A stretch of 28,016 nucleotides of DNA from Acholeplasmataceae bacterium (GTDB taxonomy: Bacteria > Bacillota_I > Bacilli_A > Acholeplasmatales > Acholeplasmataceae): positions 1-28,016 of the forward strand of contig JALQTF010000051.1 of assembly GCA_023264085.1 (NCBI GenBank), in the 5' to 3' direction. The translations under genes and the position numbers were made by a program. The notes below the pieces were generated by a model. The model was given only the letters and a program-made list of their open reading frames with translations. It did not search any database and had not been told where the DNA came from. Of this stretch, positions 22,174 through 28,016 are shown piece after piece. Positions within the stretch are counted from its first letter, which is position 1. The number at the start of each line of letters is the position of its first letter.

Positions 22174-23006
22174 AACCAAAAAGTATATATATTGTCTCAA
22201 CACCCATCGGAAATTTAGAAGATATTTCATTTCGAGCAATCCATATATTAAAACAAGTCGATCTTATTTTGTGTGAGGATACAAGGGTTTCCAAAACCCT
22301 TTTTCGTTATTATGACATTCAAACACCTTATCAAAGTTATCACGAGCACACCTCACAAGCTGAAACACAGCTAATTATTGACAAAATTACATCTGGACAA
22401 TCTGTTGCAATCATATCAGATGCAGGAACACCTCTTATTTCAGATCCTGGATATGAACTCATTCAACTTGCATCAGAAAATGACATAAGACTTATTCCAA
22501 TTGGAGGTACAAGTGCTGTGTTAAATGCACTTGTTGCAAGCAAACTGCCCCCATATCCCTTTTATTTTGGTGGTTTCTTTCCTAAAAAAGAATCAAAACA
22601 ACAAGTCATGCTTCAACATATAAAAAGTTTAGAAGCAACGATTATTTTTTATGAATCCCCAACTAGAATAAAAAAAACACTTAAGATCATGTATCAAATA
22701 CTAGGTGCTAGATCAGTGACATTGGCGCGTGAAATAACTAAAAAGTTTGAAACATTTTATTATGGAAATTTAGAAGATACTGAAGCGATGAACATACAAG
22801 AAAAAGGGGAATATGTTATACTAATTCATGGTGTAAAATATGATGAAAAACCACTTGATCAAGAGGTTTTTCATAAGTATGAAAAACTATTAAAAGAAGG
22901 CTTCAATAAAAATGAAGCAATGAAAATGATTGCTCATGAGTACAAGCAATCTAAAAACACTGTATATGCCTTTTTAAAAACAAAAGGAGACAATGATGCA
23001 AAATAA
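22161..23006 (+). CDS. rsmI: 16S rRNA (cytidine-1402-2'-O)-methyltransferase RsmI
   Basis: Methylates the 2'-OH of C1402 in the ribosomal P site. The 281-residue tetrapyrrole-methylase-family protein begins YIVSTPIGNLEDISFRA, has CEDTRVSKTL, the SAM-binding loop SDAGTPLISDPG and FYESPTRIKKTL, all diagnostic for RsmI. Start ATG 22161 lies inside the previous gene and has no clear Shine-Dalgarno. Its end overlaps metG by 14 bp. Confidence 0.95.
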   Translation: MEKIEPKSIYIVSTPIGNLEDISFRAIHILKQVDLILCEDTRVSKTLFRYYDIQTPYQSYHEHTSQAETQLIIDKITSGQSVAIISDAGTPLISDPGYELIQLASENDIRLIPIGGTSAVLNALVASKLPPYPFYFGGFFPKKESKQQVMLQHIKSLEATIIFYESPTRIKKTLKIMYQILGARSVTLAREITKKFETFYYGNLEDTEAMNIQEKGEYVILIHGVKYDEKPLDQEVFHKYEKLLKEGFNKNEAMKMIAHEYKQSKNTVYAFLKTKGDNDAK

Positions 23007-24552
23007 AAAACCATATTATATTTCAACTGCGATTGCATATGCTTCAGCAATTCCACATATTGGGAATGTCTATGAGGCTATTTTAGCAGATGCGATTGCT
23101 AGATTTAAACGTTTAGATGGATATGACGTATATTTCCAAACAGGTACTGATGAGCATGGACTTAAGATTGAAACAAAAGCAAATGAGAAAAATCTTGATC
23201 CACAAACATACGTAGATCAGATTAGTAATGAAATTAAACGTATTTATGGTCTTGTAGATATTTCCTATGACAAATTTATTAGAACTACCGATGCACATCA
23301 CAAACATTCAGTGCAACGTATCTTTGATAAATTGTTAGCGCAAGATGACATTTATTTAGGAACATACCAAGGATGGTATTCAGTTTCAGAAGAATCCTAC
23401 ATACAAGAAAAAGATATTGTCGATGGAAAAGGGCCTCAAGGTGACACGCTTGTATGGACTGAAGAAGAAGTATATTTTTTCAGAATGTCAAAATATCAAG
23501 AAAAACTATTACAACATATACAAGAAAATCCAACATTTATTTCTCCGGAATCTAGAAAGAATGAAATGATCCAAAACTTCTTATCGGAATTATTACCTGA
23601 TTTATCTATCTCCAGGACATCATTTAAATGGGGAATTCCAGTACAAAACAATACAAATCATGTGATATATGTATGGATGGACGCCTTATCTAATTATATT
23701 ACTGGATTAGGATTTCACCCTGACACATCTTCAAATGAAATGGATAGGTTTTGGCCTGCAGACGTCCATTTAATTGGAAAAGATATCTTGAGATTTCATA
23801 CGATTTATTGGCCAATCTTTTTGATGGCATTAGACTTACCACTGCCAAAACAAGTATTTGGTCATCCTTGGATTTTAGTTAATAAAGGTAAAATGAGCAA
23901 ATCCGTTGGTAACGTGATGTATGTCGATGACTTACTAACACACTTTAAAAAGGATGTCATTCGTTATTATGTGTTACATGAAATACCATATGCTCAAGAC
24001 GGGAATATGACTTATGAGCTTATCATCGAAAGAAATAATTCTGATTTAGCCAATACAATTGGAAACCTTGTGAATCGTAGTATTGGTATGGCTATGAAGT
24101 ATCGAGAGGGTCATATAACGTATCAATCATCGACACTTGAATCTTCGAAGGCATTAAAAAACAGTGCACTTGGTGCACTTGACAAAATGCGCACACTCAT
24201 GGATGATCTTAAAGTTGCAGATGCGCTTGAAGTTGTTGTTGAATTAGCAAGACAAGCAAATAAATATATTGATCTCACAGAACCCTTTAAAGTATTTAAA
24301 GAAGATGCTCAATCAAAAATGATAGATGAAATTTTATATCATTTGATTGAAGTATCAAGATTTATTGGTGTTTTGTTAACGCCATTCATTCCTGAGACAT
24401 CCGCACGTATTTTAGCGTTGGTTCAATCGACAAAAGATACATTTGATTCATTACAATCATTTGATGGGACACATTCAATACAATTATCAAAACCAGAAGT
24501 ATTATTTGAAAGATTTGATTTTGACAAAAAATTAGAGGAGATTATTGGATAA
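22993..24552 (+). CDS. metG: Methionyl-tRNA synthetase, Cys-free knuckle type
   Basis: Charges tRNA-Met. The 519-residue class I synthetase has HIGN (22-25, the HIGH motif), the FQTGTDEHGLKIE strand, VYVWMDAL and KMSKS (300-304). The connective-peptide segment GWYSVSEESY...DGKGPQGDTLVW corresponds to the knuckle region but has none of the CxxC pairs found in zinc-binding MetRS; a similar Cys-free form occurs in other Firmicutes. The C-terminal tRNA-binding (Trbp111-like) domain found in longer MetRS proteins is absent. Start is ATG 22993 or 22996, after AAAGGAGA; it overlaps rsmI. Confidence 0.96.
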   Translation: MMQNKKPYYISTAIAYASAIPHIGNVYEAILADAIARFKRLDGYDVYFQTGTDEHGLKIETKANEKNLDPQTYVDQISNEIKRIYGLVDISYDKFIRTTDAHHKHSVQRIFDKLLAQDDIYLGTYQGWYSVSEESYIQEKDIVDGKGPQGDTLVWTEEEVYFFRMSKYQEKLLQHIQENPTFISPESRKNEMIQNFLSELLPDLSISRTSFKWGIPVQNNTNHVIYVWMDALSNYITGLGFHPDTSSNEMDRFWPADVHLIGKDILRFHTIYWPIFLMALDLPLPKQVFGHPWILVNKGKMSKSVGNVMYVDDLLTHFKKDVIRYYVLHEIPYAQDGNMTYELIIERNNSDLANTIGNLVNRSIGMAMKYREGHITYQSSTLESSKALKNSALGALDKMRTLMDDLKVADALEVVVELARQANKYIDLTEPFKVFKEDAQSKMIDEILYHLIEVSRFIGVLLTPFIPETSARILALVQSTKDTFDSLQSFDGTHSIQLSKPEVLFERFDFDKKLEEIIG

Positions 24553-24555
24553 ACT

Positions 24556-25488
24556 ATGAAACAAGATTCCTTTATTTGGAACTTAGAGTTTAAACGTATT
24601 TTTGCAGTAATATTTTTTACATTTGTCTACGCAGTAGGAGTTTTATGGTTTATTGAAGCGTCAGTTGTACCTATGTATACAGGTGGCGTATTAGGGATCG
24701 CACAACTTTTTAGAGATACATTATTTGTTGTTTTTAATCAAACCACAGGCATTACATTTTTAGCAACAGTGAACATGATATTAAATATTCCAATCCTTAT
24801 CTTAGGATGGAAAGGTGTATCCCATCGTTTTACCATTCATACCCTAATCTCTATTGTTTTTCAAACACTATTTTTGTCACTTATTCCTAAAATTGATTTT
24901 GGACTAAGCGAACAAGTACATGTATTCGCAGCCTCTACTTTGGGTGGTTTGCTTATTGGTATTGGAGCTGGTGGCGCACTTAGATATGGTGCTTCTACAG
25001 GTGGCATTGACATCATTGCACAATATGTCTCGCTAAAATCTGGTAAATCCGTTGGATTTATTTCGCTCGTTGTGAATATCACCGTTGCGATATTAGGTGC
25101 CTTCATTATTGGTGGGCAAGTTGGTCCAAGCGGTGTGTCAGTTGCAGGTGGTATCATTGTATCTTATACGATTGTAAGAATCATTGCATCGACGATAGGG
25201 TTAGATTTAATTCATACTTCTTATCAACATATTTCTGTTCAAGTGATTAGTAATCAACATGAAGCGATTGCAGAACAAATCATACATACAATAAGACGTG
25301 GCGTGACTTATTTAGAGGCACAAGGCGCTTATTCCAAGTCTAATAAAATGATGATATATGTCATCATCTCAAGGTATGAATTTGAGACATTATTTAAATT
25401 AATTCAGCAAATTGATCCGAAAGCATTTATCGTGACAACACCCGTAAGATCTGTGTACGGAAATTTCCTAAGAAAAACCATGACATAA
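24556..25488 (+). CDS. YitT-family membrane protein
   Basis: Membrane protein of unknown transport role. The 310-residue product starts with FKRIFAVIFFTFVYAVGVLWF and shows five to six hydrophobic segments up to about residue 210. Between them it has the family's small-residue motifs YTGGVLGIAQL and YGASTGGIDIIAQY. The C-terminal third is a soluble DUF2179-like domain with RRGVTYLEAQGAYS and MMIYVIISRYE. It lies 3 bp after metG with a poor ribosome-binding site. Its final codons and stop lie in a terminator hairpin. Confidence 0.88.
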   Translation: MKQDSFIWNLEFKRIFAVIFFTFVYAVGVLWFIEASVVPMYTGGVLGIAQLFRDTLFVVFNQTTGITFLATVNMILNIPILILGWKGVSHRFTIHTLISIVFQTLFLSLIPKIDFGLSEQVHVFAASTLGGLLIGIGAGGALRYGASTGGIDIIAQYVSLKSGKSVGFISLVVNITVAILGAFIIGGQVGPSGVSVAGGIIVSYTIVRIIASTIGLDLIHTSYQHISVQVISNQHEAIAEQIIHTIRRGVTYLEAQGAYSKSNKMMIYVIISRYEFETLFKLIQQIDPKAFIVTTPVRSVYGNFLRKTMT

Positions 25489-25500
25489 CATGGTTTTTTT
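25473..25500 (+). terminator. Terminator overlapping the end of the YitT-like gene
   Basis: AAAAACCATG (25473-25482) and CATGGTTTTT (25489-25498) form a 10-bp stem with loop ACATAA, and T continues to 25500. The TAA stop codon lies within the loop, so the last five sense codons form the stem. It ends the truA/tmk-to-yitT transcript just ahead of the rplM promoter. Confidence 0.9.
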
Positions 25501-25501
25501 G

Positions 25502-25530
25502 TTGACTTTTATCCTTTGTTATAGTAAGAT
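25502..25530 (+). promoter_or_regulatory. Promoter of rplM-rpsI
   Basis: TTGACT (25502-25507) and TAAGAT (25525-25530) are separated by 17 bp. The start point would be near 25537, giving a leader of about 50 nt. It follows immediately after a terminator, which makes rplM-rpsI an independent unit. Confidence 0.75.
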
Positions 25531-25560
25531 TTAAAAGGTACAAGTTTTATCCACAATAGC

Positions 25561-25580
25561 CCTTATAAAAATATAAGGAG
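25561..25580 (+). promoter_or_regulatory. Hairpin covering the rplM ribosome-binding site
   Basis: CCTTATA (25561-25567) pairs with TATAAGG (25572-25578) over a 4-nt loop of A. The AAGGAG Shine-Dalgarno (25575-25580) lies partly inside the stem. L13 leaders that control rplM-rpsI are known in Firmicutes; I cannot say whether this belongs to that family. The stem is AT-rich, so it would open readily. Confidence 0.5.
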
Positions 25581-25586
25581 AAAAAT

Positions 25587-26015
25587 ATGAACACATATAT
25601 GGCTAAGAATGAAACCGTTGAACACCAATGGTTTGTCGTTGATGCTACTGATAAGACTTTAGGACGCCTTGCAACTGTTGTTGCTTCTGTCTTAAAAGGA
25701 AAACATAAACCTACCTACACTCCTCATGTAGACACAGGTGATTATGTCATTATCATCAATGCAGAAAAGATTCAATTAACAGGAAAAAAATGGGATCAAA
25801 AACTTTATTATAAACACAGTGGTTATAATGGAGGACTCACATCGCGCACTGCAAGAGAAACGATGGATAAGTTCCCAACACGTATGGTTGAGAAAGCAGT
25901 ACAAGGTATGCTACCTCATACAAAATTAGGACGCGCACAAGCGAAAAAATTATTTGTATATGCTGGAAGCGAACATAAACATTCTGCACAACAACCAAAG
26001 GAATTAGAGGTATAA
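25587..26015 (+). CDS. rplM: 50S ribosomal protein L13
   Basis: Early-assembly large-subunit protein. The 142-residue product contains WFVVDATDKTLGRLATVVAS, GDYVIIINAEKIQLTGKKW and YKHSGYNGGLTSRTARE with MLPHTKLGRAQAKKLFVY, all diagnostic of L13. ATG 25587 follows AAGGAG; an internal ATG five codons later (MAKNE) is possible but less well placed. rpsI follows 1 bp after its stop, the universal pairing. Confidence 0.98.
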   Translation: MNTYMAKNETVEHQWFVVDATDKTLGRLATVVASVLKGKHKPTYTPHVDTGDYVIIINAEKIQLTGKKWDQKLYYKHSGYNGGLTSRTARETMDKFPTRMVEKAVQGMLPHTKLGRAQAKKLFVYAGSEHKHSAQQPKELEV

Positions 26016-26016
26016 T

Positions 26017-26409
26017 ATGTCAGATAATCAATTTTTAGGTACAGGTCGTCGCAAAAGCAGTGTTGCACGCGTTATCTTAACGAGTGGTAAAGGTGCATTC
26101 GTGATTAATGGACGTCCATTTGAAGAATACATCCCTTCTGCTGCAACACGTTTAGATGTCACACAACCACTTGTCTTAACCGAATCTGAAGGAAAATACG
26201 ATATCACGGTCAATGTATTCGGTGGTGGTCTTACAGGTCAAGCAGGTGCAATTCGATTAGGAATTACACGTGCATTACTTGAAATCAACCCTGAATTACG
26301 TGCAACTTTAAAACCAGCAGGACTTATCACACGTGATCCACGTGCGAAAGAACGTAAAAAATATGGTTTGAAAAAAGCACGTCGTGCACCACAATTCTCA
26401 AAACGTTAA
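26017..26409 (+). CDS. rpsI: 30S ribosomal protein S9
   Basis: Small-subunit head protein whose C-terminal tail reaches the P-site tRNA. The 130-residue product begins with GTGRRKSSVARVIL, contains the GGGLTGQAGAIRLGITRALL segment, and ends with RDPRAKERKKYGLKKARRA and the invariant tail QFSKR. AGAGGT precedes ATG 26017. A terminator begins 7 bp after the stop. Confidence 0.98.
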   Translation: MSDNQFLGTGRRKSSVARVILTSGKGAFVINGRPFEEYIPSAATRLDVTQPLVLTESEGKYDITVNVFGGGLTGQAGAIRLGITRALLEINPELRATLKPAGLITRDPRAKERKKYGLKKARRAPQFSKR

Positions 26410-26416
26410 TGCATAG

Positions 26417-26442
26417 AGAGGACCTAGTGTCCTCTTTATTTT
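26417..26442 (+). terminator. Terminator of rplM-rpsI
   Basis: AGAGGAC (26417-26423) pairs with GTCCTCT (26429-26435) around a 5-nt loop, followed by TTATTTT. It is a standard intrinsic terminator. The next gene begins 14 bp later and shows no promoter of its own, so some readthrough is likely. Confidence 0.88.
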
Positions 26443-26455
26443 ACTAAGAGGGTCT

Positions 26456-26986
26456 ATGAAAATTGCTGTTGTTGGTTATTCTGCGAGTGGAAAGTCGACA
26501 TTTTCAAAAAAACTTTCAGCGCATTATAATATTCCAGTACTCCACATTGATACAATATACTTTAATGAAAATATGACCATCAATGACAGAACAGTCACAG
26601 AGGGTCGTATTTTTGATATGATGAATAAAGATCAATGGGTTATTGATGGCACCTATCGTTATTTAGCTCAAAATAGATTAGAACAAGCAGATCACATCTT
26701 TTTATTTAATCTTGGAAGATGGACATGTTTTTTTGGATTATTAAGACGATATTTTAAATATAGAAAGAAACAACGTGATACAATGGCATTAGGAAACCCT
26801 GAACGTATTGATCCATCATTTGTTAAGTGGATATTATGGGATGGGAGAAAAAAAGATACAAAGCAATTGTTTAAACATTACATGAAAACATACAAAGATA
26901 AAATCATTGTCTTTAAAAATAGAAAAGATGTTAAGAAGTACTTAGAATCAATTCACTACAAAGGTTCATTCGGTTATACGGGGTAA
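26456..26986 (+). CDS. FlaR-like P-loop kinase/NTPase
   Basis: Small P-loop protein of the family often labelled DNA topology modulation protein or adenylate-kinase-related kinase; its substrate is unknown. The 176-residue product has Walker A GYSASGKST (7-15), a LHIDTIYF segment (29-36) resembling the family's HLD motif, and WVIDGTYRY, likely the base-recognition/Walker B region. A Lys/Arg-rich lid follows (FKYRKKQRD). AAGAGGG precedes ATG 26456. It lies 3 bp ahead of gltX and probably shares its message. Confidence 0.8.
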   Translation: MKIAVVGYSASGKSTFSKKLSAHYNIPVLHIDTIYFNENMTINDRTVTEGRIFDMMNKDQWVIDGTYRYLAQNRLEQADHIFLFNLGRWTCFFGLLRRYFKYRKKQRDTMALGNPERIDPSFVKWILWDGRKKDTKQLFKHYMKTYKDKIIVFKNRKDVKKYLESIHYKGSFGYTG

Positions 26987-26989
26987 TTT

Positions 26990-28016
26990 ATGCAAAAAGT
27001 CAGAGTAAGATATGCACCAAGTCCAACAGGATTATTGCATATAGGAAACGCAAGAAGTGCATTATTTAACTATTTATACGCCAAGCATTATGATGGTGAT
27101 TTTATCGTTAGAATCGAAGATACTGACATCAATAGAAATGTCGAAGGTGGCGAACAATCACAATTAGAACTCCTTGAGTGGTTAGGTATTGAAATTGATG
27201 AATCTCCAATGCATGGAGGGTCTTATGGACCATATCGTCAACTTGAAAGACTCCCTTTATATTCACAATATGCGACACAACTTCTAAACGAAGGTATGGC
27301 ATACAAAGAAGATAACGGTGCGATTCGATTTAAAGTACCAAAAAATAAAACGTATGTCTTTGATGACATCGTTCGAGGACAATTATCTTTTAATAGTGAA
27401 GATGTTGAAGACTGGATCATGGTTAAAGAAAACGGGATTCCTACCTATAACTTTGCCGTTGTTGTTGATGACCATCATATGGAAATTAGTCATGTATTTA
27501 GAGGTGAAGAACACATAACAAATACACCAAAGCAACTCATGGTGTATGAAGCGTTAGGATTTGAACCTCCTAGATTCGGACACATGACAATCATCGTCAA
27601 CGAACAAAAGAAAAAGCTTTCAAAACGCGATCAAAATGTCATGCAATTTATATCTGAATATAAATCGTCGGGGTATTTACCAGATGCAATGTTTAATTTC
27701 ATAGCATTGCTTGGTTGGTCTCCACCAATCGATCAAGAACTACTTACAAAACAACAATTTATTGACTATTTTGATGGGACAAGATTTGTTAAAGCACCTT
27801 CTATGTTTGATCGTGAAAAATTAAAGTTTATCAACAGTAAATACATTAAAGCCCTTAGTATCGAAACTTTGAGTCAATCAATTAAACCATTCTTGATAGA
27901 TTATAAGATTGAGATTAAAGATGATAATTGGCTATTACAATTAACTTCAGTATTTCAAGAAAGATTACATTTTATAGGTGAAATTGTCACACTTTATGAG
28001 AACTTTTTGAGTCAAC
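26990..28016 (+). CDS. gltX: Glutamyl-tRNA synthetase, compact form (3' end outside window)
   Basis: Charges tRNA-Glu (and perhaps tRNA-Gln before amidation). The first 342 codons are present and open to the right edge. Seen are RYAPSPTGLLHIGNAR with HIGN at 17-20, RIEDTD (41-46), IPTYNFAVVVDDH and KLSKR (209-213, the KMSKS motif). The anticodon-side region begins around LLGWSPP. Normally about 45 residues, often with a Cys/His zinc site, separate AYxx from the IRFKVP strand; here only six do (AYKEDNGAIRFKVP), so that insert is deleted while the frame is intact. GluQ is excluded because the sequence continues into the domain after KLSKR. GGGG lies ahead of ATG 26990. Confidence 0.93.
   Translation, partial: MQKVRVRYAPSPTGLLHIGNARSALFNYLYAKHYDGDFIVRIEDTDINRNVEGGEQSQLELLEWLGIEIDESPMHGGSYGPYRQLERLPLYSQYATQLLNEGMAYKEDNGAIRFKVPKNKTYVFDDIVRGQLSFNSEDVEDWIMVKENGIPTYNFAVVVDDHHMEISHVFRGEEHITNTPKQLMVYEALGFEPPRFGHMTIIVNEQKKKLSKRDQNVMQFISEYKSSGYLPDAMFNFIALLGWSPPIDQELLTKQQFIDYFDGTRFVKAPSMFDREKLKFINSKYIKALSIETLSQSIKPFLIDYKIEIKDDNWLLQLTSVFQERLHFIGEIVTLYENFLSQ

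Noticed and set aside
27318..27518. Short frame inside gltX as a separate gene or sign of a frameshift
   Set aside because: The gltX frame is open from 26990 to the window edge and carries all motifs in order; the short frame is a shadow.

Overview
The window is a dense, almost wholly plus-strand stretch of an AT-rich genome from a low-GC Gram-positive lineage. TGG encodes Trp throughout and TGA is an ordinary stop (rpsE, adk, map, ecfT, tmk and others), so the Mycoplasma/Spiroplasma UGA=Trp code is excluded. Short spacers, a reduced gene complement around each locus and a lipoprotein nuclease point to a Mollicutes-type bacterium with the standard code (Acholeplasma or a relative such as Izemoplasma). 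That assignment is an inference from gene content, not a phylogeny.

Region 1 (1-14569) starts with the last codons of an unidentified gene. A near-consensus promoter (TTGCAA-17-TATAAT) and a structured leader of about 127 nt follow. Then comes one uninterrupted S10-spc-alpha superoperon: rpsJ rplC rplD rplW rplB rpsS rplV rpsC rplP rpmC rpsQ / rplN rplX rplE rpsN rpsH rplF rplR rpsE rpmD rplO secY adk map / infA rpmJ rpsM rpsK rpoA rplQ. It ends at a hairpin-plus-T-tract terminator. These genes make ribosomal proteins, the SecY translocon, adenylate kinase, methionine aminopeptidase, IF-1 and the RNA polymerase alpha subunit.

Region 2 (14583-16076) holds an endonuclease I-family lipoprotein and, convergent to it, a small thioredoxin-like gene. 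Their 3' ends overlap and share a 13-bp hairpin that lies inside the nuclease coding sequence.

Region 3 (16107-25500) begins at divergent promoters. It runs ecfA1-ecfA2-ecfT (vitamin ECF transporter core), truA, tmk, holB, trmN6-like methyltransferase, a TerB-like small protein, rsmI, metG and a YitT-family membrane protein, most of them overlapping. In many Firmicutes rplM-rpsI follow truA directly; here the replication/RNA-modification block lies between them.

Region 4 (25502-28016) has rplM-rpsI with its own promoter, an SD-sequestering hairpin and a terminator, then a FlaR-like P-loop kinase and the 5' part of gltX, which runs off the window.

No mobile element, CRISPR array, tRNA or rRNA gene was seen. 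The most notable signal is a repeated loss of zinc sites. S14 and L36 are the cysteine-free types inside their native operons. HolB lacks its four-Cys module, MetRS lacks the Cys knuckles, and GluRS has the whole zinc-domain segment deleted. Adenylate kinase keeps a complete Cys4 site. The S10 leader RNA is the second signal worth following. I did not find clear evidence of an entirely new system.
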